A DNA stretch of 64,000 nucleotides from contig NC_058342.1 of NCBI RefSeq assembly GCF_905475395.1, positions 24,400,640 through 24,464,639 of the forward strand, written 5' to 3'. A program made the translations under genes and the position numbers. Shown here in pieces: positions 12,035 to 24,960 of this stretch (its first letter is position 1; the number at the start of each line of letters is the position of its first letter). Source of the DNA: Chrysoperla carnea (taxonomy: Eukaryota; Arthropoda; Insecta; Neuroptera; Chrysopidae). Below the pieces are notes generated by a model. It was not told where the DNA came from and searched no databases. It saw only the letters and a program-made list of their open reading frames with translations.

Positions 12035-13784
12035 ATTGATTATTTTTTATTTTTTTATAAATTAAATTAATTATTTTAAATTAATTAAAATAGGTAATTG
12101 AATTTAATATAAACGTAAGCATATTGTATATAGCATATTATATATATTAATATTATTAATTATGCAGTCGGGTTTTTATTTAAAACAGTACAATAAATAA
12201 ACCACGATTTTTTTTTTTTTTTGGAATTTTTTTACCGCTACGTTAATCGGGAAAAATTTCCAAGAAAAAAGGTTCATTTATTGTACCATAAAAAGTATAA
12301 CCCGCATTTCATCTACAAATAAATAAAAATTCAAAAATAGCCATAAAAAAGATATAACATGCAAAAAATGTGAAACAAAAGTGTGCCAAAAATAAAGGCA
12401 AAAAATTTAAGTATCACAACTTTATAAATATCAACCATTTTTAAAGAACGAATTTCAAAAAAATTTCAAGCTTTTTTCGAGGCAGACATTTGTTTATTTC
12501 GCATTTGTTCTCATACGAAATGCATTTTCTCATCATATTACAAAAATGTTTGTTAAGTAAGATTGTACGGTTGGAAAATTTTTCGAAATTTCTTAGAAAA
12601 TAGCGATGGCTTGCAAAACGTCGAAAATATCACTGAAATGTTTGAAAAATTCTCAAAATTCTTATGAAATTCGTTTTTAAAATTAGATGGTTCTAAAAAC
12701 TTGTTATGTTTAAATTTTTGACCTCAAAAATAAACTAAATTTTCTCCCAAAAACAATGTATATTATGGGCAATTCTATATTAACAAAACAGGTCTCGAAA
12801 ACTGTTTTCCACAGTCATGTTATACAAAGCTGGATTAACCATGTTAAGACTACCTAGGTGATACAATTCTTGGAACCGCTTTTCATTCGTTTGAAGTTTT
12901 TTACAATAAACGAAAGAAAATAGTTTTGGCGCGGTTTTTTTAATTTAAAATTTATAAACGTAACGTAACGCATCCATATTATTAGTTCTACTACTTGATA
13001 CTAGATGGGTCTGTTCTGTAAGTATAAAGATCAACAAGTATGAAGACCAACTGATAGCATGTGTCGCAAAAAGCAATAATACCTAATGTCATTGAGGATC
13101 CAAATTTTCCCAAAATTTTTAGAGCTCTTAGGCAGTTTTCTACTCTGTCTAATGGTTGTTAATCCAGCCCTGATCTTATGGAGATTTTTTCTAAATTATT
13201 AAAATATTTTATAGAGCTTTTTCATTAGATCCAATTTTTTTGTTAATATGGAAATGTTCTAAAAGCAAGATCAATCTATTTAATTTTAAAGTTTTCACAA
13301 TTTCATTTTATTATAATTTTACGACAAAATTTTTAATTTTCTTTTATCAGATATTTATCAGATGTGCCAAATCCACTCAGTATTCTTTCTAAATACAAAA
13401 AAACTTTCCTACTTTTCTTGTTCCTGTTCCGAGAAGAAATAGAAGGAAAACATACATGGAAATCATATATAAGCTCAACAAATATTTGATCGTACAAAGT
13501 ACAAAAAAAAATAATGCCATGGTTATGACATATATGTAAAACAAATTGCATAACTATAAAAACTAGAACATCATCTATCTATGATAAATTATCGTGGCGC
13601 TTACAGGGGGGTATCGAGAAGATGTGGGGATTCTGTATTTTTACTAAAATAATCTAAAGATGTTTCAAATTTACTTTTTAATGTGCCGCTATTTTGGTGT
13701 TTTGTACTAAAATATCTGGTTTTTTGGCATGCGGCAAGTAAAAACATTCTGGTTAACGTCAAAGAGGTTATATACGAAGCGAAG

Positions 13785-13892
13785 CGAGAGAGAAGACTGC
13801 CAGTGAGTTCCCTTGTGTCCTTGTCCATTACTTACAAAAAATAATACAAATGACAAGGACACATGGGCACTCACTGGCAGTCTTCTATCTCG
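13785..13892. repeat. Short hairpin element
   Basis: CGAGAGAGAAGACTGCCAGT at 13785 pairs with ACTGGCAGTCTTCTATCTCG ending at 13892. The pairing continues inward through TGTGTCCTTGTC and GACAAGGACACA. The whole is about 108 bp with a loop of about 20 nt. It is non-coding and MITE-like. Confidence 0.75.
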
Positions 13893-14376
13893 TTCATCAG
13901 ATCGCATTCACTTACAGGCTAGCAAAGCTCTCGCGCTCTCTATACATATTATCTCTATGGTTAACGTAAATTATGAAATATTTGATATTTGAATATAATA
14001 ACGAAAATATGAGGAAGTCATTCATCTTAAATGCGACACACTGTATAAAAGTGGAATTTGTAGTTTTCCCAGCGTTGACTTGAGAAAAATCCAGCTGTAA
14101 GCGCTATCTTGAGCAATCAAAATCGTTTTTCATTGTATTTATTAAACCACAAAAGGAAACCCATTATCTCAAAAAAAATTGTATTGTATTAAAAAACTTA
14201 ATGCCAAAAATTATCCTTCATATTTAAATTATTGCAACCCTGTTCGTTGCAATTTTTGGTACAAAAAAACAAACCACTGTGCCAATTTTCACTATTTTCA
14301 ACTGCACAAACAAAAACAAACAAAAAATTCCATCTTTGAAAATATACGTTTTAGCTTTATTATATTGAGAAAATTG

Positions 14377-14526
14377 GTCTAGAATCAGGCATCGTATTTG
14401 ACAATCATCTCAGAAGGACTAGAAACGTTAAAAAATAAAAGTCACCAAAAAAAAATTGTTAAACACGATTTTGATGAAAAGCAACCGTTCTGAAATGACC
14501 GTCAAATACTGCGTCTGTCACTAGAC
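14377..14526. repeat. Hairpin repeat with dispersed half copies
   Basis: The left arm (GTCTAGAATCAGGCATCGTA) pairs with the right arm (TACTGCGTCTGTCACTAGAC). Right-arm-like single copies (GTTCTAAAATGA.TGT.AAATA) occur near 35183-35228 and 45308-45350. This shows a small dispersed family. Confidence 0.55.
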
Positions 14527-15313
14527 TTAAAACTATTGAAAAATTAAGAAATTAAATAATATAAATATTATTAAGGAAAACAAAAAAAAATTGTGAATAC
14601 TGTATTAATTGAATGAAAATTTTCATTATTTTTAAGCTATATTATTAAGTCTTTAGATAATTATCATTGTATGTATTAAAGACAAAAAAAAATCCAAGTT
14701 ATACTAAAGATAGCTAATGTGCAATAAAATATTGAATCAATGTAAATTATATACTTTTTTTACTCCTAACTCCATCAATTCAATCCTTAGATCATATATT
14801 TTACTAGATATGCCCAACTTTATACCAAGTATGTACATATTTGCTTCATAGAGCAAATTAACAAAGACAACAACACAATATTGCATGGTATTCAATGCGC
14901 ATGATCATATTGACAGAAGTCAGGTGATTCAATAATTAGTATTTGTTTAAATAATTCTGAATAAAAGTTCTAAAAAATGGTTAGATATTGTTTTATTTGC
15001 AAGGAATATTTTAAAGTAGACATGTATCACAGGTTATTAAAGTTTAATTATTAAATAATATTTAATAAATGGCAATTATTATGTTGTAAATACGCGCCAG
15101 TATATTATATTGTATATTAATTCATGCGCATTAATAATCATGCATCGTCATTTTTTATCCTTCTCAATCATCTTGGTGAGGTGGTTCTCACTCTGTATGC
15201 CAAATCCAAGTAGTATATTTTAAAAGATCTCATATCCCTAACGGAATCTGAAACCTGGAGTATATACTTCGTGTTTTTACAATGTAGGGGAAAGTATTGC
15301 ATAATGATCCCGC

Positions 15314-15723
15314 TTACAACACTTTCTGTAAACAAGAAAATTTACATGTCAAGATTGTGCATATAGACCCAGAAAATTTCAAATTTTACGAATTTTTCAA
15401 TATAAAACTGGAGGATTTGTAGAAAAATGTCTAAGAACATTTTTTGTTACTTTTGACCACAACTATATGATAAAATTTTTTCCGAAGCCATACTTTCAAT
15501 ATTACTCATGTTTAAAAAAAGTAGTTTAAACATAATCCTATCGGCAACCTGTACTTTTACGTTCAGAAGCATGCTTTAAGCGGGATCCTGCAAAAATTTT
15601 CCTTGCGAAAATAACTCATGCTCAATGACGGATTTTTCCAGGTCTATATGCACAATCCTGACATGGCATGACATCGATATCATGATGAGAGTCAAATTTT
15701 CTTGTTTACAAAAAGCGTTGTAA
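15314..15723. repeat. Foldback element, about 410 bp
   Basis: TTACAACACTTTCTGTAAAC at 15314 pairs with GTTTACAAAAAGCGTTGTAA ending at 15723. Inner blocks TTGTGCATATAGACC and GGTCTATATGCACAA are exact reverse complements. The arms are interrupted by indels. No coding sequence is present. Confidence 0.65.
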
Positions 15724-16831
15724 CTTAAACATTTTTCAACCGATTTTGATAAATCGTAGCAGTTTTTACTCGAGATTGAATGTAATTTGATAATAACTGT
15801 AAGAAAGTAATTGTTCTTGAGGATTTGCTACATAAAAAAGACGTCAAACTAAAAAAAACATGAAAAATGGGTAAATCTTAGATAACTTTTATAATTTATG
15901 TCCTAATTTTTTTTGTAAAAAGTGTAGATAAATATATATATTCTGAAAGCTCAATGCTTCTAGTTTTGAAAGCCGGTTAGCAATCAACAATCGGTTAAAA
16001 ATTGTTTAAATGCGCAGAGTACACGAAAAAGTACACGGGGGTGTAAGACAATTTAGAAACATATTTTTATAATGCACTCACCAAAAATTGCTTAAAAAAT
16101 TTTTTTTTGTAGCATTGTTATTTGTCTCTTTGAACATTTCTTCAGGAAAAATGGCACGTTGATACATAAAGGTTCGCCAACTCTGGTATAAGGTGATCGA
16201 CTTGTATCCCCTAAGTCTTTGATCTTGGATAAGATGGTATTGTCTATATTTCTCGGGGAAAATATGATTAAAAAAAAAAAATAAAAAAGCATAGTTTAGA
16301 TTTCATTAATTTTTTATTACAAATATTAATACATTTAAATTAATTAGGTGGGTATATTATTTCTAAATTGTAAATTGTCATAGATAATCATTTTTTTTAT
16401 TAAAAAGTTTTACAAAAAACAAAGAGAAAGTAAAATATATAAAAGAATCATCATCGTATAGTTAATTTTTTTTTTTTTGTTTAATAAAGTCCCTGTATTT
16501 TCCAATAATATAGACTTACTTTTATTTATAAAAAACAAGATTTTTTCATTTATTTTTCATTTAAAAATCTTTTAAATATTATTTTTATTTTCTTTAATTT
16601 TAAAATAAACAGAAACATTCGACAGTACAATAATTAAAGAAATTTATTACTTTCATCATTAATATTAAATACAATTAATAATAATATAGCACAGTAAACA
16701 AAAGAAATGGATGCGAAACTTATTAAAAAGTTGGATATTTTAATAATTTGTATAAAACATGCTTTGATTCCGAGAAAAAAAATTCTAAAGGTGTTGAAAA
16801 GTAAATAAAGATTGTTTGATTTTCAATATTG

Positions 16832-17642
16832 TTTTTAAATGTGCCGCCATTTTTGTGTTTTATATCAGAATGTCACACAAAGATAATACCATAGAGCTAT
16901 ACAAACATAGGAAGCGCTGTGAATTCTAAACCGCATTGAGAGAGGTAGAAAGAGACAAAAATTGCAGGCGAATAAAAGATCTACCTCATCTGTCTCTTCA
17001 TCTTTACTGCGATTAATCGTTTGGCTGCAACTTCGCAACTCTATGGTATTATCTCTTTGGAATGTCATGTATTGTGAACAAGCGACAAATGAAAACATCC
17101 CGATAAACAAAAATGATAAAATATTCCACCGATAAACGTTTGAAATGTATGATGCTAGCGCACAGAGTGACACCAAAACTATATGCTGAAGTTAGTAACA
17201 ATTTTTTTAACACCATGAAGTTAGTGGATTAACAAAATGTCACTCACAATAGACAAAAATAGATAGATGACAGATTAAGTGTTATCTATGAGCACAATTG
17301 ATAAGCTTATATAATGATTGTAAATGAGAAAAAAAGCTAAGAAAAACCGTTTGAAATGTATCAAGTTGTTCAGTTTGAGTTTACTTATACCCAAAAAATT
17401 TAAGGGGCCTCCGAATTCTGAATCCGACCCTGGCATAAATCTTTGTCTTAAAATACCTAAAAAGTTAAAAAGGCAACTGGCGTTAAATTGCAAGACCTAA
17501 GTAATTAATTAACATCTGATTTACGATAAATTATTCGATCGCCAACCCGTTCAAATATCAAATTTTTCGTAAATTTCTGGAACGTTCTTACTTACCAAAT
17601 GTCAAAATACAAAACACCAAAATGGCAGCACATTCAAAAATA
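16832..17642. repeat. Foldback with nested MITE
   Basis: AAATGTGCCGCCATTTTTGT near 16837 pairs with AAAACACCAAAATGGCAGCA near 17610. The same terminus recurs alone near 13676-13710 and as the small hairpin 31549-31671. A second element (16880-17055) lies inside the arms, suggesting nested insertion. Confidence 0.55.
16880..17055. repeat. MITE with AGATAATACCATAGAG termini
   Basis: AAAGATAATACCATAGAGCT at the left end pairs with CTCTATGGTATTATCTCTTT at the right end. Length is about 176 bp. A partial relative lies at 4481-4720. Confidence 0.7.
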
Positions 17643-20090
17643 ACATAAAATAAAACATTTTGAATTTATTTAGTATTAAAATATCCTACTTTTGTCGAAA
17701 TTCTCAACCATTTTGAGTTTCGTTTTCTGTAGTAATAATAATAATAATAATATAATTAAAACAAAAAATTTTTTTTTCAATTGGTTACATTGCGCATGCT
17801 TTGAGTTCTGTTCGTTTTTTTGATCATTAAATAAAATGAGATTTCATTAATAAAATATATTTTGACTTTAGTAATTTTTCCCGAAAACATTTGCTATAGC
17901 AATATACTCTCTTTCGGGAGAGAAAAAAGAAACTCCAAATTTCTATGAAACTTACGTTTGAGTCTGATAAGCTCAAAAGAGTGTTTGATATACGATCCAA
18001 ATTATCGTACCCTAATTCCAAGCGATAATAGTAATCGTATAAATTGCTAAATTTCTCGTTTTTTTCACAGAAAGTTTGAATATTTTGCAGTATTTCCCAA
18101 CCAGATTAATTACTAAATATTAGCTACTCAAAACAGATTATTTTCCCGCATATTCGATCAGTCAGAACGGGTTGTTATCGCTTTGTGTGTGTGCCTGTCT
18201 GTCTCTGACACCGTAGCTCTTAAACGGATGAATGTGTCTAGATCGAGGGAATTCTCAACTTTGTTTCAAAAAAATCGGTTTAGTTTGGAGAGAGTTACAA
18301 GGAAAAAATATTACTGTCACAAACGATTACGCCTTTTTTGACATAGGAAAAATAAATTGAACGAAAATCATTGAAATTAGTTGAAAAATATCCTGTCAAA
18401 GCAAATAAATCGATTTTCCCCATTGAAATTTGACGTGGGAAATGGTGGGGTTCAATATTGTATGGTTTCCCCCCAATTTTATTAGAATGTAGTACCCCCA
18501 AAAGAATCTCCAAACATGCAAGTTCACAGTTTTACGCATTCTATAACAAAATAATCTGGATGTTAGAATTCGAAATTTTATTTATAATTGATTTTGTATT
18601 CGATTTTTCTACTATTTCGATTTTTCTAAAATTCTGTTCACTTTTTAGAATGCCGTCGCAAAATGGCGCGAGACATAAGTCTAAAAAATTCTATTTTTGT
18701 CCCCTTCTAACTTTACAACCATGCAATTCAAAAATCTAGGTACTTCATATCTTTTCATTGTAAAATGTGAAAAATCGTGTAAATGCACGTCGTCGTAACA
18801 ATTTTCACGGCGAAACTCAAAAAGACAAGTATTTTAGATGTATTTTTCTTATATTTGCCAACTTCAATGAGGTATACAGAGTATTATAAAAGTATTGGAT
18901 CAGTAGAAGAACTCGAAAAAAATTATTTCAGAAAAAGTTGTATGCCAAAATTATAGAGTTAAACGAATTGCTTTAAATTGAAATCTTGAAATTAGCCTAG
19001 GCTATCGTATCTAAACTGATAAGAGATGGTGAAAAATTTCAAATTAGAAATCCATTCCTTGCAAGAAAAACTCAATAAACTTTCTAATTTAAAGTTAAGT
19101 TTTCCACTTTGAGATTCAAGATCTTAACTTAAAACAACTCTTTCGTTTCTAAAATAATTATTTCTCGAGCTCTTCCACTGTTTCGATACTTTTCGAACAC
19201 CCCGTATATACTTAGGTATAAAAAAATTAAAAATTTTAAAGAATGAATGCATAGTGTGTGGCAGTATCGTATATAAGAATTCTTTTTTCATAAATAATTA
19301 TAAAAAAATTTGAAAATTTATATTTACATTTTTTAAATTTTTATTTTTTTAGATAATAATTGTAAAATATATATTTTTTATTTATTTTTTACTTAAATCT
19401 GTTTTACTAAAAAATTTTTTTATTACTTTCGAAAATCTACTCATTAATATGCATGAAATACGCAATTCAGTCCAAACAAGTCCTTAATATTAAAGTTAGC
19501 GTTACAAATTGTTCTAAAAATATGTCCAAGTGAGCATCCAGGTACATTTAAAATATCTCTGAACGCTTCCTAACGTAAATAATAATTCGATCAGATTTAA
19601 AAGCGTCAATTAAAAAAAATTTACTTTCTGTAAAATATTTGTCAATTTATACTGTCCCGAAAAATAAGTGGCACACTTATTTTAAATTTTCTCGAAATTT
19701 TTCTTTCATATACTTAATTTTTTGTATAAATACTTAGGCACCCTGTACACGCTTTTAAGATGAATCTCAAATTAGTTAATAAATATTCTCAGTGCCTCAG
19801 TCCTGCGCATAAAATATTAAGGGAAGATCAAAACGTTTGAGATATTGATTCAAAAACTAGAAATGATTTTTCATTCAGATCCAATCATTTTTCGCCGAGA
19901 TATACCTGTTTGAAATTTTCAAAAAATTAAAATATTTTTAAAAGTGCCCTTTTTTTGCGGGGCAGTATACCAAATTGTCAAATTGACGTCGAAGTATGCG
20001 CAATATTTTGCAAAAAGATCCATTGCGCGTAAGTCAACACTAATTCGACAATCGTCGACATACATCGAACACAGATAAGGATAGTGCGAT

Positions 20091-20312
20091 TATAGGATGA
20101 CGATCGAATTGTTCTTATTTCAAAAATTTCCTGACTGTTTTTGAAGTATTATAGTTTTAAATTCTTGGAAAATACAGAAATTTGAACCTTGAATCATATT
20201 CTGATAAAAAAACATTAAGTAAATCGAATTGTATAGTTTTTCTTTTCAATTATTTTCCCTGATCCTGAAAACCTTGATATTTTAGAATTTCCAGGTCAAT
20301 CGTCACCCTATA
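20091..20312. repeat. MITE of the GGTGACGATCG family, copy 1
   Basis: The left end is TATAGGATGACGATCGAATT and the right end CCAGGTCAATCGTCACCCTA, so the termini are imperfect inverted repeats. Internal text ATTTCCTGACTGTTTTTGAA is shared with 22239-22425 and 35687-35770. Confidence 0.65.
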
Positions 20313-20807
20313 TTACATTTTTATAAGACTATCCTTTTCTACTTGTCCGTTATTTTTCTTTAAAAGTTTACACTGATCTATATTATTTTCTGGATAGAGG
20401 ATTCTTAATAAATACAAAATAAACTTATAACTCTTTGAGCGGCAGACTTTTATGGAGAAAGATCGCTTAAAAGTCCATAATCAAAGCCTAGTCGTTTTCA
20501 GTCTAAGAAACACTTAGTAAACTTACTCTCTCACTTTTCATCAAAGAAAAAATATTCTATTTAAATAAAGCTGTCAAATTAATTAAACTAATAAAAGCTT
20601 ATAATTAAGTATAAAAATTATACTAAATTATAATTATAAAAAAAGCTCGTTAGATGGCACAATAAGTAAAGAAATTGATTGTAAACAGATTGATTGTAAT
20701 TAACGTAAATTATTTTGTGACACTATAAAATTTCACCATTGATTTCTATAGATTTTATGCGTTTAGAATGACGACAGCGCCAATTCAATGCTAGCGTATA
20801 CACGGTG

Positions 20808-21050
20808 TTCTATAATTGTCTGCAGAACTTTCGCTTCTTGAAAAGCTGAGAAAAAAGAGAAGAAATTGTTCTTTACCAAATTTGGATCTGAGGCCTAATT
20901 TACGAGATAATTAACCTACTCTTACATTAATGAATTAGTAGGTTAATTATCTCGCAAAAACGGTCTCAGATTCAAATTTGGTAAAGAACATTTTCTTCTG
21001 TTTTTTCTCAGCTGATTCAGGAAGCGAAACTTCTGCAGACAATTATAGAA
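20808..21050. repeat. Long near-perfect hairpin, 243 bp
   Basis: TTCTATAATTGTCTGCAGAA at 20808 is complementary to TTCTGCAGACAATTATAGAA ending at 21050. Complementarity extends through GAAGCGAAA, TCAGCT, TTTGGTAAAGAACA and TAGGTTAATTATCTCG to a loop near 20930. Single-arm relatives lie at 2767-2993 and 37105-37318. Confidence 0.8.
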
Positions 21051-21180
21051 TTCTGTTAGAGAATAGAGATCAATGAGAAAATCTTAAAAATATATAATCG
21101 ATGTACCTGGATACGCCACCATGGTTAAAATTATTTAAAAAACACAACATAATTTTAAAACATTCTGTAATATGTATATA

Positions 21181-22179
21181 CAGTAGAATCTTGAATAAAT
21201 CGACAGTGACAGATTTAAGCGGTCGATAAAGGAGCATTTTCCGTGTAAATCTCCTAGTAGGCGAAGAGCCCATCGCTGAAAATGGCACCTGATAGGTTAA
21301 AGGGAATATATTATTCGAAAAGATAGTACTTATGTATGATAGTAATCTCCAACAAGTTGCGTCACTAGGCAACCATTTTTGGAATTTTTAAATTTTCGTG
21401 TTGTTAAAGAAGAACAATTAATATTTTTGTTTTCCAGCTTGTTTTGGGGCGACCGAACTTTCATTTTTTCTAGATGCTTGTTAGTGAGAATCATCAAATT
21501 AGCGCCCTAAATTTCATTTCTCTTTGGAAGATAATGACTCCACTTAGATAAAATTCACATATCGCTTATAACGATCATAATTTTACGGTCCCTGCAATGA
21601 CGTTATATTTTTAATTCGAATTCCGTATCCCAAGTCTAACCAACGAAATTCTATTATTTAAACTCCTGCTCGTCCGTCTGTCTGTTTGCCAGCGAGCTGT
21701 ATTTCATAAATCGCTGAAATTTGGAAGAATTGTGTATTAAAATTAGATCATGCTGGTATAGTGCATAGTGTTATATCTTATACGATGGTACGGAACCCTT
21801 CGTGTGCGAATCCAACTCGAACTTGACCGGTTTTATAACCATTGAAAATCGAACACCCTATAGGAATTTTCTCCCTGAATCTTCTGTTCTTAAATCTGCC
21901 ACTGTACATCGACGTATTCTCTACGTCGAAAAATAATTAGAGATTCTATTGTAATATATAAAAGCTTGTTTTTTTTTTTTTCGTTTTTTGTTTGATTTTT
22001 TTTCTTTTCTTTATTTATTTTATCTAATAATCACAAGAAATATATGAATAAATATATATTTCTAAAATAATAATTTAAAATTAAAAATATAACGATTAAC
22101 TGGGATTTTTTGAGTATCAAATTTTTTGTTTTTTCGAATCCGCTTAACTATTTTATTTGGTAATCGATGAAGTCCACTG
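21181..22179. mobile_element. Possible pogo/Tigger-like non-autonomous element
   Basis: The left end CAGTAGAATCTTGAATAAAT is preceded by TA. The right end, read inward on the minus strand, is CAGTGGACTTCATCGATTAC and is followed by TA. Both contain a TTAAGCGG block further in. A second inverted match (GACAGTGACAGATTTAAG and CTTAAATCTGCCACTGTAC near 21893-21912) suggests nesting. No transposase frame is present. The TA duplication and CAGT ends are hallmarks of the superfamily; the assignment is tentative. Confidence 0.4.
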
Positions 22180-22238
22180 TAAATAAAATAGAAAAATATT
22201 TATCTTCAAAAGAATAATATGAACATTTTTTTTTATAG

Positions 22239-22425
22239 CAGAGTGGCGATCGAATTGTTTCTATTAAATTCACAAACTTTTCCATGATTATAGCAAAATT
22301 TCCCTGACTGTTTTTAAAGTATTAAAATTTGAAATACTTTTATTCGAAAAATCGAGAAATCTCTATTTAGTGTCATATTCTAACCACCCTGACATTTCCA
22401 AGATTTCCAGGTCGATTGCCACCCT
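22239..22425. repeat. MITE of the GGTGGCGATCG family, copy 2
   Basis: The left terminus CAGAGTGGCGATCGAATTG pairs with the right terminus CAGGTCGATTGCCACCCTG. The interior shares TTCCATGATTATAGCAAAA and TTCCCTGACTGTTTTTAAAG with other copies. Confidence 0.72.
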
Positions 22426-23874
22426 GATATAGAAATAAAAATGCTGAAAAATTGAAATCGAAAAAAAAATATATTCCAAAAAGTAACATACAAGCACTTT
22501 CTCGAGTTTCTAGAAAGCACATCAAAAATTCCGTGTATGCGTGTGAAAAATGAAAATTCATTGAAAAATATTCGCTGTGTACATTTATACATACACATAA
22601 AATACATTCAAAACGCATGCGAAAAAAAAGACATGTTTTCCGAGTGGAAAATCTAGCTCAAAAAAGACATGAAAAATGTTTGAATTATGAGTATCATTAA
22701 ATTATGAACTTAATACAGGATTGTTTAATCGATTTTTGAATAAATTCATTCGCTGTTAATAAGGTTGCTTATAAGGTTAAATTAATAAAGAGGTGAATAG
22801 CATAAACTTCCCTATTTCATCTCGAATATGATTTTTATTCAAATAGAAAGCAAAAACTTTTTCCCGATTTGCAATTTTCTAAGGGAAAAAATCGAAAAAT
22901 CATTTTTCTGGTTTCAGATTTAAATAAAGCTCAGTATAAAAGTTAAATTCGACCCGAAAAATAAAAAAATTGAGATCATTTGACGATTAAGCGAGTAGTT
23001 TTTAAGAAAACGATAGCTCGAGATGATTTTTGAAGTTATCTCGAAAAATAGTAGTCCAATCGTTAAAAGAATCCGATTTTTATGTTTATTGGGTCATGTT
23101 TAACTTATAAACAAATTTTTTATCAAATTCTGAAACAAAATTTTTGCGCTGAAAATCTTGATCAATATTAGGCGGTTTTAGACAAGATAAAATAAATCGG
23201 CTTTTCTCTAACAACGTGTAAAATTTGGCCAATTTAAATAATCCTAATCTCGAAAACTTACTACATTTTCTGAAATGAAATTGTGCGTATGTAGCTACAA
23301 CTTTAGTCCGAAAACCTTTTTTGATCTGACCCCTCCTCTCTACAAACCTAGACTCAAGAAATCAGAAATTTCCACGTTCTATTCAAATTTCACGCTTAAA
23401 AATGGCCATATATTTTTTTCCTTGCCAGCAAAATGACCCAGAAATTCGTGATCAGCGCTCAATATTACCCCTTTAAAAAGTATTTTCAGTCATTCGCAAT
23501 TTTTTTCGAAATGGGCTCGATTTTGACAACTAAGTGACTGGCTTACTGCACTATATTAAGTTCATAATTTAACATTAAAAAAACTGGTCACAAAAATGAA
23601 TGGAACAGTGTTGGATTTAAAAAAATGTAATTTCTAAAGTGTATATCCTTACCTTTTTCTATGTTTGTTAAAATAATTGTACGTATTAATTTTTTTTTTT
23701 TAAATATAATATATATGTATAAAAAAGTTAACATATAGATATATTGCACTGTGCGTCAAAACACCGAACTATGTTCACAAGTAACTCAAAACTGGAAAAA
23801 AAAAAACAAAGAAATGTGATCAAAAAATTAACATGAGAAACGATGAAAAAACTTAACAAAAATATTGAGTGCCT

Positions 23875-24284
23875 TAGCGGTTTAAGCATCACCGTCGAAA
23901 CTCCGAAAAAACTCGAAGTATCGATGGAGTTCAAGCGGTAGAAAACGCGAAGTTTTATGTGCAGTTGCGACATGAGATTTCTACGACCTTTTCGGTGGAG
24001 TATTGGCGATGTTCTCGCGAAGTATGAATGGTTTCTCTGAAACCCCGCGGAAGAACCGACAACACTCCATGAATACTTCGTTGATACTTCGTAAAACGAC
24101 CGCCATAGAAAGAAAGATTCCACGCCATAAAAATTTCGTCTTGTAACTGCACCCAAAACTTCGCGTTTCACCGCTGAAACGCTGTCTAAACTCCACCTAT
24201 ACTCCGTGAAAACTTAACAAAGGAGCATACTCCATGGAAAGTCCTACTTTCATCAGAATTTCGACCATGTCATCAAAACCGCTA
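23875..24284. repeat. MITE-like element with TAGCGGTTT termini
   Basis: The left end TAGCGGTTTAAGCATCACCG pairs imperfectly with the right end GACCATGTCATCAAAACC then CGCTA. The interior is self-complementary in part (CATGGAGT and ACTCCATG). A related copy lies in a trh intron (6945-7313). The overlapping open frames on the minus strand are incidental. Confidence 0.65.
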
Positions 24285-24880
24285 GATTGATTTTAAAATA
24301 AAAGTAACAATGAATGAATGAAATGCAGAGGTGGGGGATGAGGAGTCTACTTTTATGTACAGAAAGGCCTAGCACAAATTCAGACGCAGCTTGGTGAAGT
24401 GAAATAACGTAGTTTTACATAGATGGAGGTCAGTGGGTACACCAAATTTATTAGTTTGTTTATTGATGCAGTTTGTACACCGTAAGTTTTTATGTAATCA
24501 CGACGTACTAAGGTTGTCAACTCCAAATTCCAGGAAATTGGAAGATAAACCAGGAAATCGGGAGATAGTCAAATTGCTGTACGATATTTGTGATGTAAAG
24601 CCGATTTTTTCATGATCATTTTCTAACTGTCAAATTTACCGGAATATGAAACAAATAACAAAAAAGTTTCTTTATATACATGTTGATCGAGAGTCGAGAA
24701 AAACTGCACGATTTCTGGAACCTACCGACGAAGAAGTGTCAACCCTATGACAAACAAAAGTTACCTGACATCCATCTACATAAAACTACGTCACGTCATG
24801 TCCCCAAGCTGCATCTAAATTTGCGCTCGGCTGGAAATAATTTAGGCAAAACTAGGCAAGCATTACGAAATTATGTATCC

Positions 24881-24960
24881 AGAGTGTCGATCGTATTGGT
24901 GATTAGAAATTCCTTGACTTTTTTATGATAATTTGAGATTGTCCTATTCGAAAAATATAA
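24881..24960. repeat. Fragment of the GGTGGCGATCG MITE family
   Basis: AGAGTGTCGATCGTATTGGT followed by GAAATTCCTTGAC matches the left part of the copies at 22239 and 35687. The right end is missing. Confidence 0.4.

Larger units (their letters stand above)
10850..12200 (+). other. Probable trh 3' UTR
   Basis: AT-rich sequence follows the trh stop. The first tightly placed polyadenylation-type signals are AATAAA at about 11508 and AATAAATAAA at 12192. Which is used is unknown. If the later one is used, the transcript would contain the foldback at 11332-12034. The extent is inferred. Confidence 0.35.

Noticed and set aside
17733..17750. TAA repeat
   Set aside because: An ordinary microsatellite; recorded but not worth further attention.
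23728..24196. Three overlapping minus-strand open frames
   Set aside because: They lie inside the inverted-repeat element 23875-24284 and have no protein similarity.
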